A DNA stretch of 64,000 nt from Oscillospiraceae bacterium (GTDB lineage: Bacteria; Bacillota; Clostridia; Oscillospirales; Oscillospiraceae), in NCBI GenBank assembly GCA_022793095.1, contig JAAWCD010000018.1:1-64000 (forward strand). The letters are read 5' to 3'. The translations under genes and the position numbers were made by a program. This document shows, one piece after another, positions 1 through 9,601 of the stretch; the first letter of the stretch is position 1; each line of letters begins with the position of its first letter. Under the pieces are notes generated by a model that saw nothing but the letters and a program-made list of their open reading frames with translations, had not been told where the DNA came from and made no database searches.

Positions 1-160
1 ACACCGTCTGAACCGGCCTTTTTCCGTCCAGCTGCGTCAAACATGCTCGGAATACATCCAGTATTCCTGCGCTTTTTTCCTTGCCGGACGAAAAAATTCC
101 GGCCCATCCAGCGCACCCGGAGATTTTGAACAGGCTCTAAGGCTGGTTCCCTAAGTGATA
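1..160. other. left-edge segment without a recognisable gene
   Basis: No coding frame with a ribosome site is visible. The stretch holds two short dyads: GGAATAC at 49-55 pairs with GTATTCC at 61-67, and GCCGGA at 83-88 pairs with TCCGGC at 98-103. It could be the edge of a longer interspersed repeat or the tail of an element outside the window; nothing more can be said. Confidence 0.4.
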
Positions 161-164
161 CCAA

Positions 165-238
165 TCAAAAAAGGACATGGTTTACAGCGCTCAGGCAGAA
201 GGAAATCCTTCTGTCCGGGGACTGTAAGCCATGTCCTT
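165..238 (-). terminator. long-stem terminator of the merR gene
   Basis: AAGGACATGG at 171-180 pairs with CCATGTCCTT at 229-238, continued inward by TTTACAG with CTGTAA and an inner AGAAGGA/TCCTTCT stem. On the minus strand the hairpin is followed by a run of six T (the A run at 167-172), giving a factor-independent terminator just after the MerR gene. Confidence 0.8.
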
Positions 239-254
239 AAACATACGCTGCATA

Positions 255-605
255 TCAGGGCAAATTCTCATACCGCTCAATCTTCACATTGAGCCGGTCC
301 AGGGAGGCCTGCATGTCCGCCATGCGCTCCATCAGCTGCCGCCGCTGTTCCACCAGAAGAGCCTTGCGGGCTTCCCGTGTTTCATCGCCCTTCTGGTACA
401 GAGCCACATATTCAATGAGCGCCTCAATCTGTACTCCGGCGGCCCGCATGCACTTCATCAGCTCGACCCACTGACAGGAGGACTCGTCATAGTCCCGGAT
501 TCCGCTTTTGCTGCGGGGCACGTTGGGAATCAGCCCGATACGCTCATAATAGCGCAGGGTGTCCGCGGACAGGCCATACTTTTTGCTCACTTCGGTAATG
601 GTCAT
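255..605 (-). CDS. MerR-family transcriptional regulator
   Basis: A 116-residue DNA-binding regulator. The N-terminal winged helix-turn-helix runs from MTITEVSKKYGLS through TLRYYERIGLIP to the wing RDYDE (about residues 1-42); residues 70-112 form the dimerising coiled coil. The C-terminus is short and has no cysteine cluster, so the signal is not an obvious metal; the form resembles the small AdhR/NmlR-type members (family knowledge). The ATG at 603-605 is chosen because AAAGGAAG lies 8 bases upstream; an upstream TTG would add nine residues. The gene lies 88 bp downstream of fbp, has its own 19-bp-spacer promoter and is followed by a terminator, so it is probably monocistronic and autoregulated. 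The target is unknown. Confidence 0.9.
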   Translation of the reverse strand: MTITEVSKKYGLSADTLRYYERIGLIPNVPRSKSGIRDYDESSCQWVELMKCMRAAGVQIEALIEYVALYQKGDETREARKALLVEQRRQLMERMADMQASLDRLNVKIERYENLP

Positions 606-653
606 GGAATACGCTTCCTTTCGTCCTGACAACCAGAACTATTTCTCCCATTC

Positions 654-684
654 AGAATACCACCTGGAGCCGGGTCCAAGTCAA
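654..684 (-). promoter_or_regulatory. MerR-type promoter with 19-bp spacer and operator dyad
   Basis: On the minus strand TTGACT (679-684) and TATTCT (654-659) are separated by 19 bp, the overlong spacing that MerR proteins untwist. The spacer contains the imperfect dyad CTTGGA-CCCGGC-TCCAGG, the usual placement of a MerR operator. It lies directly upstream of the merR start, so autoregulation is likely. Confidence 0.75.
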
Positions 685-693
685 GCCCTTTTT

Positions 694-2679
694 TCAGCCG
701 TGATCCTCTGTCACCGCACCGGCCTTGAAGGCCAGCAGAAGCGTCCGCAGATCGTCAATCCGGGCCTGAAGCTGACGGCCGATATCCGTCTGGGCAATCC
801 GCTGGCGGGACTCCATGCGCTCGAAGATATTGGAGGTGGATGTGATGTCCAGGTTTTCCCGAATGGCCTTTTCCCGGCCGGCAAAGGGCTGGTGGGAGAT
901 AATCCGCAGGCACTGAGAGTTGTAAATCAAGGTATAGCCCGCGATGCCGGAGGTGGGCTGATAGGCCGCGCAGAAGCCGCCGTCGATGACAATCAGCTTG
1001 CCGCTGCCCTTGATGGGGCTCTCGCCCTTTTTGGCCTTGACCGGCACATGGCCGTTGATGATGTGACAGTGGGAGCCCTCCAAGCCGAATTCCTTTAGCA
1101 GGAAATCGCACATCTCCGGGTCCTGATAGAGGGTGTAATAGGCATTTTTCGGCTCCGACCAGGAGGATTCATCCTTGATAAGGCGGCGCTCAAAGGTGGT
1201 CATCCGGTCCCGGCCGAAAATGGGGCTGTTCCGTCCGGCCCAGAGGAACCAGAGGAAATCCATGCCCATTTGACGCTCCTGAGAACCCGGTTTATAGTAG
1301 TAAGCCTTCCGGGCAGCTGCATCGGCGTAGTCCAGAAATTCCTTGCCCTTCCGCTCTTTTCCGCCAATGGTGAAGGACATCAGCTTGCCGTCCTCCGTCA
1401 GGGGAATACAGCCATGGAAGAGCAGATTGCCGTTGAAAATCTTGTACAGGCTGCCCTTGGAGTAGAGGAACCGGATGTGATGCTGAAGCTTCTCGCTTCG
1501 CTGGAAGGAGGCGGTGAGCTGATTGATAACAGCATCCTCCTCTGGGGTAAGGGTGTAGGGGTCCTTGGGATCCACAGTGGGGAAGTCGCAGTCCTCCAGC
1601 TCATAGGTGACGCCGCTGATGGTGACGCACTTGTTCTCATAGTCGATTTTGTCCAGCAGCAGCCGGTCGGCCATGCCATATTCCGGGTGCCGGAGCAGCT
1701 TCTGGCCCTCCAGCTTGAAGAGGATGATGGTGATGGCTTTGTACATTCGGGCGGAGAGGAGCTTGTCCTTTTCCGTACACTCCTCCGCTGTGCCGGTGAG
1801 CTTGACGTCAAACCGGGATACGTCGCAGTTCCGGTAAACCTCGTTGGCAAACACGGACAGGGGCCGGAGAGAGATGCCGTAACCGGTCTCAATGACCTCC
1901 AAATTGTTGTAGTGGATGGAGTTGGACAGCACAGTGGCCACCAAAGTGCGGCTGCCAGAGGCGGCGCCCATCCACAGGATATCGTGGTTGCCCCACTGAA
2001 TGTCCACGCTGTGGAAGTGAAGCAGGGAATCCATGATGATATCGGCACGGGGGCCGCGGTCGAAGATATCGCCCACCAGGTGCATGTGGTCCACGGCCAT
2101 CCGCTTGATGAGCTGGCACATGGCAGTGATGACACTGGGGGCCTGCTCAATGTCGATGATGGTGCTGATAATGTTTTCGTAGTAATCCCGCTTGTCCGCC
2201 TCGGCCTGGTTGGTGTGAAGCAGCTCGTCAATGATGTAAGCGTAATCTTTAGGCAGGGCTTTACGCACCTTGGAACGGGTGTAGCGTGCGGCCACCAAAC
2301 GGCAGACCTCGATGAGGCGGTGAATGGTGATGCGGTACCATTCGTCGATATCTGCGATTTCCCGCCGCAGCTGCTCCAGCTTTTCTTCGGGGTAATAAAT
2401 CAGCGTGGCCAGCTGGTCCAGCTCGGCTCGGGGAATACTGTTGCTGTAAAGCAAATCCAGCTTTTCCCGTACTACACCTGAGCAGGAATTGAGGATGTGG
2501 AGAAAAGCCTCATACTCGCCGTGAACGTCCGAGATGAAGTGCTCCGTGCCCTTGGGCAGGCTCAGAATGGCGTTCAGGTTGATGATCTCCGTGCTGGCCG
2601 CCTGGACGGTGGGGTACTGGCGGGCCAGCATCCGAAGATAGCGCAGCTCGTCAGCGGTGAATTCCTGTTTTGTTTCCAT
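694..2679 (-). CDS. fbp: fructose-1,6-bisphosphatase class III
   Basis: Hydrolyses fructose 1,6-bisphosphate to fructose 6-phosphate in gluconeogenesis; cytoplasmic. It is 661 residues, close to the roughly 670 of the Bacillus class III enzyme. Metallophosphoesterase motifs are in order: SDVHGEYEAF (Asp51, His53), GDIFDRGPRAD near 200, WGNHDILWMGAASGS near 235, and INGHVPVKAKKGESPI near the C-terminus. The ATG at 2677-2679 follows GGAGG by 10 bases; a longer frame that reads into the repeat at 2704-2743 is not used. The gene sits downstream of the interrupted clpC on the same strand, separated by a repeat pair, and upstream of merR. Confidence 0.97.
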   Translation of the reverse strand: METKQEFTADELRYLRMLARQYPTVQAASTEIINLNAILSLPKGTEHFISDVHGEYEAFLHILNSCSGVVREKLDLLYSNSIPRAELDQLATLIYYPEEKLEQLRREIADIDEWYRITIHRLIEVCRLVAARYTRSKVRKALPKDYAYIIDELLHTNQAEADKRDYYENIISTIIDIEQAPSVITAMCQLIKRMAVDHMHLVGDIFDRGPRADIIMDSLLHFHSVDIQWGNHDILWMGAASGSRTLVATVLSNSIHYNNLEVIETGYGISLRPLSVFANEVYRNCDVSRFDVKLTGTAEECTEKDKLLSARMYKAITIILFKLEGQKLLRHPEYGMADRLLLDKIDYENKCVTISGVTYELEDCDFPTVDPKDPYTLTPEEDAVINQLTASFQRSEKLQHHIRFLYSKGSLYKIFNGNLLFHGCIPLTEDGKLMSFTIGGKERKGKEFLDYADAAARKAYYYKPGSQERQMGMDFLWFLWAGRNSPIFGRDRMTTFERRLIKDESSWSEPKNAYYTLYQDPEMCDFLLKEFGLEGSHCHIINGHVPVKAKKGESPIKGSGKLIVIDGGFCAAYQPTSGIAGYTLIYNSQCLRIISHQPFAGREKAIRENLDITSTSNIFERMESRQRIAQTDIGRQLQARIDDLRTLLLAFKAGAVTEDHG

Positions 2680-2703
2680 CAGGTGGGAACCTCCTCTTTT
2701 TCT

Positions 2704-2881
2704 GTTCTTTTCTTGAAAGAAAAGAACCAAAAGAACTTTAAACTGATTCTACCGCGGATTGGCGAAACCTGGAGGAATAGCCCGATGAGGCCATCGGTCC
2801 CTGCAGAGCCGCACAGATAGAAATAGAACACAGTTTAAAGTTCTTTTTGCTGCTTTTTCTTTCAAGAAAAAGTAGGAACAA
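2704..2881. repeat. boundary palindromic repeat, paired copies
   Basis: The outward copy at 2704-2743 has stem GTTCTTTTC/GAAAAGAAC with loop TTGAAA, then the CAAAAGAACTTTAAA arm. The inward copy at 2832-2881 is its near reverse complement. Between them lie a GATTCTACCGCGGATTGG segment and a dyad around GCCCGATGAGGCCATCGGTC. The pair fills the whole gap between clpC and fbp. Confidence 0.85.
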
Positions 2882-2883
2882 CA

Positions 2884-5436
2884 TTATCCGGCGGTCAACG
2901 TGACAGCCTCGCCCTCGGCGCTGGCGTTCAGGACGGTAATCGGATCCAGATAGCTGTTGATGAGCTTGACGGCAATGGCGTCCTCCAGCTCCTTCTGAAT
3001 CAGCCGCCGCAGGTTCCGGGCCCCGTAAGTCAGGGAATAGGACTTGTGGGTGAGATAGTCCAACAGGGCGCTGTCATAGGTAAAGCGGATACCCTTTTCA
3101 GCCATGGCCTCAGTGAGCTCGCCCAGCATAATGCGGGTGATGCCCTTGAAGTCCTCCTCCGACAGGTGGTTGAAGTACACAATTTCATCCACCCGGTTGA
3201 TGAACTCCGGCCGCAGGAAGCTGTTCAGCGCCTTCATGGCCTTTTCCTTGCCCTGCTCGCTGGCCGACCGTCCGAAACCGACCGAGCCGCTGCCCTTGGC
3301 CTCGCTGCCCGCGTTGGAGGTCATCACAATAATCGTGTTCTCAAAGTTGACCTGCCGCCCGTGGGCGTCGGTCACATGGCCGTCGTCCAAAATCTGAAGC
3401 AGCACATTGAGCACGTCCGGATGAGCCTTTTCAATTTCGTCAAACAAAATCACCGCATAGGGCTTCCGGCGGATTTTTTCCGTCAGCTGGCCAGCTTCAT
3501 CATAGCCCACATAACCTGGAGGCGACCCGATCAATCGGGATACAGAATGTTTCTCCATGAACTCCGACATGTCCAGACGGATCAGGGATTCCGGTGAGTT
3601 GAACATGTCCTGGGCCAGCTGCTTGACCAGCTCTGTCTTGCCCACGCCGGTGGAGCCCACGAAAATGAAGCTGACCGGTTTGTGCTTGGGGGAGATGCCC
3701 ACCCGGTTGCGCCGGATGGCGGCGGTCACTGCGTCTACCGCCTCGTCCTGCCCAATGATGTGGCCCTTCAGACGCTGGTCCAGCTCCGACAGCCGGGCAA
3801 ATTCTGCCTCCTGAATCCGATTGGCAGGAATCTTGGTCCACTGCTCAATCACACGGGCCAGGTGCTCCACGGTCAGATTGGGAACTGGCTCACTGTTCAG
3901 CGTTTCCAATTCCTGATCCAGCCGCAGATCCATGCTCCGCAGCTCCGCCAGCCGGGCAAAGGCCTTCTCACTGGTCCGCTCCGTCAGTGCCTCGCGCTTT
4001 TCCGCCAGCTGATCCAGCCCCTGCCGGATCTTGTCCTGACGCTGCTGATTCTGGTCCAGACGGCGCTGCCGCTCCGCCTCGTTATCCGAAACTCCGTCGG
4101 CAATCTCCGACCAAGCCTGCTCCAGAGCAGTCAGCTCCCGCCGCAGGTCGCCCTGCCTCCGCTCGTTGTCCGCAATGGCGTTCTGACGCTTGGCGTCCGC
4201 CTCGGCGGCGGCGGCCAGCATCACTTCCTTTTCCTTGGACAGATCCGCCTTCTCTTTTTCAATCTCCGTCCGCCGGGCCAGGGCGCGGTTATGGAGGTTT
4301 ACATCAGAACAGGCCTCGTCAATCAGGTCGATGGCCTTATCCGGCAAAAACCGGTCCGTAATATACCGCTCAGAGAGGACCACCGCTTGGCGGGCCGCCT
4401 CGCTGGAGATTGTCACCCCATGGTATTCCTCGTAATAATGGGCGATGCCCTGAATAATCTTCACCGAATCCTCAATGGAGGGCTCGTTCACCGTCACCGG
4501 CTGGAACCGGCGCTCCAGCGCCGTGTCCTTTTCGATATGCTTGCGGTATTCCGCGAAGGTGGTGGCGCCGATGACCTGAATTTCCCCCCGGCTGAGGGCG
4601 GGCTTCAGAATATTGGCCGCGTTCATGGAACCCTCCGCGTCGCCCGCGCCCACAATGTTGTGAACCTAGTCGATGACCAGAATGATGTTGCCCAGCTTCC
4701 GGATTTCCTCAATGAGCCCCTTCATCCGGCTCTCAAACTGGCCTCGGAACTGGGTGCCCGCAACCAGGGCGGTGAGGTCCAGCAAATAGACCTCCTTGTC
4801 CTGGAGCTTGTAGGGCACATCTCCTTTGAAAATGCGGATGGCAAGGCCCTCCGCGATAGCGGTCTTGCCCACGCCAGGCTCGCCGATGAGGCAGGGGTTG
4901 TTCTTCTGCCGCCGGTTCAGAATCTGAACCACACGGGCGATTTCCTCCTCACGGCCAATAATGCCGTCCAGCTTGCCCTCCTGGGCTTTCTGGGTCAGGG
5001 AAATGCAGTAATTCTCCAAAAACTTCCGCTTAATAGGCTTCTTCTCCCGGGGCTCCGGCGCACGTTCACCGCCGCCCTCGCCCTTGGAGGGAGCGGGTCC
5101 GCCGCCGAACAGCTTGTTCAGGAAGGGGAAGGTGGCGGTCTTGCCGTCCTCGTCCATGTTGTCGCTGTCTTCCTCCTCCTCTCCGCTGGTGAGGCTGGAG
5201 ATCAGGCTTTCCATGCCCTCCGCGCCGCCGAAGGCGGACATCATTTCGGTAGAGATGCTGTCCAGCTCCTCATCTGTGATGCCCATTTTCCGCATCATAT
5301 CGTCCACTGGTTTGATTCCGATTTCACGGGCGCATTTGAGACAGAGTCCTTCGTGCTTGGTGACGCCGTTTTCGATTTTGCTCACAAAAATGACGGCTAC
5401 ATTTTTATGGCACCGGGTACAAAGTGTCGGCTGCAT
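2884..5436 (-). pseudogene. clpC: ClpC-type AAA+ unfoldase, interrupted by in-frame TAG
   Basis: Hsp100 ATPase that would feed unfolded proteins to ClpP. Read through, it is 850 residues: a zinc-finger-like N-terminus (Cys6, Cys9, Cys32, Cys35), AAA domain 1 with Walker [16 protein letters not shown] near 188, a coiled middle region, AAA domain 2 with Walker A GSTGVGKTEL and Walker B VILFDEIEKAHPDV, and the D2 C-terminal small domain. Codon 257 is TAG (4666-4668) where the domain 1 Walker B reads LVID-stop-VHNIVG; the expected residue is the catalytic Glu, one base away (GAG). Everything downstream stays open for 589 residues. As written the product stops at 256 residues with half of AAA domain 1. 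This may be a real nonsense mutation, a sequencing or assembly error, or a suppressed amber codon; one substitution argues for a recent event. No ClpN double repeat is visible. Confidence 0.85.
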
Positions 5437-5640
5437 ATATTGTATCTCCTTTTCAGGGGTCAGATTTCATTCGCGCAGAGAAACAGGGAAGGGGAGCGCG
5501 GGCGGATATGTCCACTTCCCTAATATAGTAGTTTATCATAACTTTATGAACGAAACATGAATTTTTTGTGAGAAGCTCAATTTTTTGCTGTCCCTCAGAG
5601 GGGAGATGGCTTCCGGCAGGACTGCCGCAGTGCGCCAGAC

Positions 5641-5677
5641 GAAGTTTTTTGCCTCTTTTCTTTCAAGAAAAGAGGTG
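5641..5677. repeat. boundary palindromic repeat, single copy
   Basis: Stem CCTCTTTTC/GAAAAGAGG with loop TTTCAA, preceded by a GAAGTTTTTT arm. It begins six bases after the stop of the minus-strand ydcF-like gene, the same polarity relative to the gene as all other copies. Confidence 0.8.
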
Positions 5678-5682
5678 CGTCC

Positions 5683-6348
5683 TTATCGGTCCACCACAAA
5701 GGACTTGATGAGGGCAGCGGGTTCCCGGAGATAGCTGTAGACCGCCCCGCCCAGATGACTGGAGGGTGCGGCCAGGGTGGACAGCGTCCCGTTCTCCCAC
5801 ACCCGTGGGAACAACAGCCGGACCCGGGCCAGATGAAAGCCGTTGGACACGACCAAAACCGAATCCATCTGTTCCTCATACCCCTGCTCCCGCAGCAGCG
5901 CGTAAGAAAACTTCAGATTCTGCCAGGTATTGTGGGACCGCTCCTCCAATAGAATCCGATCCTCTGCCGCGCCGTGTTCCACCAAATAGTCCCGCATGGC
6001 CCTGGCCTCTGTCATGGGCTCGTTGGAGCCCTGGCCGCCGCTGACCACCACCGTCAGATCCGGATGATCCTCCAAATAATCCAGAGCCTCATCCAGCCGG
6101 TCCCGCAGCAGCACCGACGGCCCCCAGGATTCCACCTTGGCGCCCAGCACAATCATCACCTTGGGCGCTCCGAACATCGTGTCCCGGCCTCCGGCCAGCA
6201 CGATTACTTCCAGCACCCCAAAGCACAAAATACCCAGCAAAAGCAACGTCAGAATCAGGCTGCGAAGGAGGTGGCGCTTGCCCCGGTAGGGATGGTAAGC
6301 GGTCATCATTTTGGGATGGCTTTTTCCGGGCTGTATCTTTTTCTTCAT
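5683..6348 (-). CDS. YdcF/SanA-like DUF218 membrane-anchored protein
   Basis: A 221-residue protein with a basic N-terminus, one membrane helix (about residues 29-50, LILTLLLLGILCFGVLEVIV) and a DUF218 domain: VMIVLGAKV, GGQGSNEPMTEARAMRDYL and ERSHNTWQNL carry the family's conserved residues. DUF218 proteins are linked to envelope or vancomycin-tolerance functions in other bacteria, but the reaction is not established. The start ATG (6346-6348) overlaps the stop of the upstream ABC-F gene as ATGA, with GGAGGAGG nine bases upstream, so the two genes are translationally coupled. Confidence 0.85.
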   Translation of the reverse strand: MKKKIQPGKSHPKMMTAYHPYRGKRHLLRSLILTLLLLGILCFGVLEVIVLAGGRDTMFGAPKVMIVLGAKVESWGPSVLLRDRLDEALDYLEDHPDLTVVVSGGQGSNEPMTEARAMRDYLVEHGAAEDRILLEERSHNTWQNLKFSYALLREQGYEEQMDSVLVVSNGFHLARVRLLFPRVWENGTLSTLAAPSSHLGGAVYSYLREPAALIKSFVVDR

Positions 6349-8240
6349 CCTCTTGCCTCCTCCAATTGAGCGGACAAATCCTCCCACTGCTCATAGAGTT
6401 GGGAGAGCTCTCCTTCCAGCTGCTCCCGCTGATCATACACTTTCTGAAGCCGCACATAGTCCGACGCGGCCGCTTCCGCCTCCGCCTTTAGACCCTCCAG
6501 CCGCTCCTCGGCCTTGGCGATGTCCCGCTCCGCAGCGGCCACCTGCTTTTCCAGATTCTTAGTGCCGCCAGTCCGTTTTGGCTTCTCCTTCTTTTCCTTG
6601 GGGGGCTCCGCCTTGACTGGCAAGCTGACGGCTTGCTTTGCCTTGGCCTCCCGGTACTCGGCAAAGGTGCCCCGGAAGTCGTGGATTTTTCCGTCGCTCA
6701 GCTCCCAGATGCGGGTGGCGAACCGGTCAATAAAGTAACGGTCGTGGGAGACAAACAGCAACGCGCCGTCGTAGCCCTCCACCGCGCCCTCAATCCACTC
6801 CCGGCTGGCGATATCCAGGTGGTTGGTGGGCTCGTCCAGAATGAGCAGATTGATTTTTTCATCCATCAGCATGCACAGCCGCAGCCGGGACTGCTCGCCG
6901 CCAGACAGGGCGGAGACGGGCTTGAACACGTCCTCGCCCCGAAAGTTGAAGGCGCCCAACCGGTTCCGCGCGGTCTGAGCCGTGCAGTCCTGGTCGTAAA
7001 TCATGGTGTCCACCAGATTCCGCTCCGGGTGGTCGAAGTGGACCACCTGAGGCAGATAGCCGATTTTCACCGTGGGCCCCAGCCGCAGTTTTCCGCTGTC
7101 GGGGAGTTCCTCTTTCATAATGAGCTTGATGAGGGTGGACTTTCCCGCGCCGTTGTCGCCAATGAGGCCGATGCGCTCACCGCCCTCCACCTCCAAATCC
7201 AGGCCGGAGAACAGTGTCCGCCCATCGAATCCTTTTTCCAGGCTCTTGGCTACCAGCACCTCGTCGCCCTTGAACTCCCGTTCCCCAAAGCCCATGGTAA
7301 GCACCCGCTCCTTGGCGGGCTTATCGGTTTTCCGCAGCCGCTCAATCCGCTTTTCCATAGAAAAAGCCCGTTTGTGGAGCTTGTCATTGCCCATGAAGGC
7401 CCAGAGGTGGAGCTTGTCAGCCGCTTCCTGAAGCTGCTTGATTTTGGCCTGTTCCTTCTCGTACTGCTTGAGCTTTTCCTCATAGCGCCGCTCTTTTTCA
7501 ATGGCGTAAAAGGTGTAGTTGCCGGAATAGAATTCCGCCTGTCCGTTTTCAATCTCCACCACCCGCTGGACCACCCGATCCAGAAAATAACGGTCATGGG
7601 AGATGGCTAGTACGGTGCCCTTGAACCTGGAGAGGTATTCTTCCAGCCATTCGGTGGCGTGAAGGTCCAGGTGGTTGGTGGGCTCGTCCAGCAGCAGGAT
7701 ATCCGTGTTCTCCAGAATCAGCCGGCCCAGGTTCACCCGGGTTTTCTCCCCGCCAGAAAGGGAGGAGAAGAGCTGGTTCCGCATGGAGTCCGGAATGGAC
7801 AGTCCGTTGCAGATTTTATTGAGCTCAGTGGCGGTGTCGTAGCCCCCCGCGGCCTCAAAGGCAGCGGTCACCCGGTCGAACCGGCGCATCACTGCTCCGG
7901 TGGGGTCCTCCGCCATTTGGACCGCCAGCTCCTTCAGCTCCTGTTCCATGGCCTGAACCCGATGAAAGGCGTCGTTGAGCACGTCCTCCACGGTGTATTC
8001 CGGCGGATACACCGGAATTTGGGAAATGAGGCCCAGCCGCTTGCTGGGGGCGATGACAATGCCGCCCTCATCCGGCTCGTATTCTCCGGTGAGCAGCTTG
8101 AAGAGCGTGGTCTTGCCTGCGCCGTTTTTGCCCAGCAGGCCTACCCGCTCGCCCTGGTCAACGGTGAAGGTGATGCCGTCCAGGACACGGCTGCCCACCT
8201 GAAATTCCTTCACTACGTTGGACACGGAAATGTCGATCAT
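6345..8240 (-). CDS. ABC-F family ATPase (Uup-like, with C-terminal coiled coil)
   Basis: A 631-residue soluble tandem ATP-binding cassette protein without membrane segments. First cassette: Walker [13 protein letters not shown] near 34, signature [13 protein letters not shown], Walker [13 protein letters not shown]. Second cassette: [37 protein letters not shown]. Both carry the DEPTNHLD box diagnostic of ABC-F proteins, which act on ribosomes or, for Uup, on ribosome and DNA substrates. The last 80 residues are a charged coiled coil, as in Uup. The start ATG has AGGAG seven bases upstream. It is the first gene of a two-gene unit with the ydcF-like gene. The exact subfamily (Uup or an antibiotic-protection type) cannot be decided by eye. 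Confidence 0.92.
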   Translation of the reverse strand: MIDISVSNVVKEFQVGSRVLDGITFTVDQGERVGLLGKNGAGKTTLFKLLTGEYEPDEGGIVIAPSKRLGLISQIPVYPPEYTVEDVLNDAFHRVQAMEQELKELAVQMAEDPTGAVMRRFDRVTAAFEAAGGYDTATELNKICNGLSIPDSMRNQLFSSLSGGEKTRVNLGRLILENTDILLLDEPTNHLDLHATEWLEEYLSRFKGTVLAISHDRYFLDRVVQRVVEIENGQAEFYSGNYTFYAIEKERRYEEKLKQYEKEQAKIKQLQEAADKLHLWAFMGNDKLHKRAFSMEKRIERLRKTDKPAKERVLTMGFGEREFKGDEVLVAKSLEKGFDGRTLFSGLDLEVEGGERIGLIGDNGAGKSTLIKLIMKEELPDSGKLRLGPTVKIGYLPQVVHFDHPERNLVDTMIYDQDCTAQTARNRLGAFNFRGEDVFKPVSALSGGEQSRLRLCMLMDEKINLLILDEPTNHLDIASREWIEGAVEGYDGALLFVSHDRYFIDRFATRIWELSDGKIHDFRGTFAEYREAKAKQAVSLPVKAEPPKEKKEKPKRTGGTKNLEKQVAAAERDIAKAEERLEGLKAEAEAAASDYVRLQKVYDQREQLEGELSQLYEQWEDLSAQLEEARG

Positions 8241-8386
8241 GTCTTGTCTCCTGTTTGTTTCTGTACTTGAACTGAAATGTGTGATATACTTTCCTTATGT
8301 GGATTCAGCGTCATAGGAAAAACATCTGTACTCCCAAGCGCTTTATACATTTAACAATATGATAATAATATTTAAGGAGGATCTAT

Positions 8387-9412
8387 ATGGAATCCATCAC
8401 TTGGAACGGGGAAGCCCTCTATCTTCTGGACCAGACCCGCCTCCCTGCAGAGGAATACTGGCTTCGCTACACCAACTACCGGGCGGTGGCCTCCGCCATT
8501 CAAACCATGGTAGTCCGGGGCGCGCCGGCCATTGGCATTTCCGCCGCCTATGCCATGGTGCTGGCAGCGAAGGAATTTGCCGGTTCTCCCAACTATCAAA
8601 GCCGGATGGAGGACGCCCGGGCCTTTCTGGCGGCCAGCCGTCCCACGGCGGTCAATCTGTTTTGGGCGTTGGACCGGATGAATCGCCTGGTCCAATCCGG
8701 GGCCAGTGTCTCCGCCCTGGAGGAGGAGGCTGCTGCCATTCACCGCGAGGACGAGGCCATGAACCAGGCCATGGGTCATTACGGCGCGGCTGTCGTTCCC
8801 AGCCATGCCCGTATTCTGACTCACTGCAACGCTGGGGCGCTGGCCACCGGAGGCTATGGAACCGCCTTGGGCGTGGTCCGGGCGGCCCATGCCATGGGGA
8901 AAGTGGAAATGGTTTACGCCGGCGAAACCCGGCCCTTATTGCAGGGAGCCAGGCTTACCGCCTACGAGCTGAAGAAGGACCGGATTCCCGTCACTCTCAT
9001 TACCGACAACATGGCTGGAGCGCTGATGGCTCAGGGCAAGGTGGATATGGTGGTACTGGGCTGTGACCGGATGGCAGCCAACGGGGACTTCGCCAACAAA
9101 ATCGGCACCTACTCGGTAGCTGTTCTGGCCAAGCACCACGGCATCCCGTTTTACACAGCCCTGCCTTCATCCACCATCGACCTGTCCATTTCAGACGGAA
9201 GCAGGATTCCCATTGAAGAGCGGGAGGGCGGAGAAGTGAGCCATTTGTTCGGCGTCCAGACGGGGCCGGAGGGGGTAGCAACCTGGAATCCGGCCTTTGA
9301 CATGACGCCCCATGAGCTGCTGACCGGCATTATCACGGAAAAAGGCGTGGTTTATCCGCCATTCCGGGAGACCTTGGCGCGGTCCTTTTCCAAAACAGAG
9401 AAGGGCTGTTGA
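8387..9412 (+). CDS. mtnA: S-methyl-5-thioribose-1-phosphate isomerase
   Basis: Converts methylthioribose 1-phosphate to methylthioribulose 1-phosphate in methionine salvage. It is 341 residues, the normal length. Landmarks are VVRGAPAIGISAAY near 43, THCNAGALATGGYGTALG (catalytic Cys), GCDRMAANGDFANKIGTY (catalytic Asp) and PSSTIDLSISDG. GGAGG stands seven bases before the ATG. It is transcribed alone, divergently from the ABC-F gene, with a terminator 40 bp after the stop. No other salvage gene (mtnK, mtnN) is in view; some Clostridia use this enzyme in a different salvage route, so the pathway is inferred. Confidence 0.95.
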   Translation: MESITWNGEALYLLDQTRLPAEEYWLRYTNYRAVASAIQTMVVRGAPAIGISAAYAMVLAAKEFAGSPNYQSRMEDARAFLAASRPTAVNLFWALDRMNRLVQSGASVSALEEEAAAIHREDEAMNQAMGHYGAAVVPSHARILTHCNAGALATGGYGTALGVVRAAHAMGKVEMVYAGETRPLLQGARLTAYELKKDRIPVTLITDNMAGALMAQGKVDMVVLGCDRMAANGDFANKIGTYSVAVLAKHHGIPFYTALPSSTIDLSISDGSRIPIEEREGGEVSHLFGVQTGPEGVATWNPAFDMTPHELLTGIITEKGVVYPPFRETLARSFSKTEKGC

Positions 9413-9450
9413 GGGCGCGGCAATCCGTTTCTCCGTCCAAACTCGGAACG

Positions 9451-9480
9451 ACGGCGGGAGCTTGGCTCCCGCCGTTTTGT
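9451..9480 (+). terminator. terminator after mtnA
   Basis: ACGGCGGGAGC pairs with GCTCCCGCCGT around a TTG loop, followed by TTTTGT. It also lies beyond the 3' end of the convergent murF. Confidence 0.85.
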
Positions 9481-9601
9481 CATTGCTCCGCCTTCCAAGT
9501 TTGCAGGTTATCCAATAAACAGGGCATAGGAACGCTCGATTCCCTTTTGAGATAATGAATGAAATGGAATTATTTCTGCGCCTCAATGCGCCTGACCTTG
9601 T

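Noticed and set aside
2680..2730. N-terminal extension of fbp (FFQEKNRKR residues)
   Set aside because: Encoded by the repeat; GGAGG places the start at 2679.
3682..5523. Long plus-strand frame (613 codons) opposite clpC
   Set aside because: No family features, no ribosome site; GC-rich antisense shadow of the clpC gene on the minus strand.
9191..9586. 131-codon minus-strand frame between mtnA and murF
   Set aside because: Mostly antisense to mtnA and crosses its terminator.
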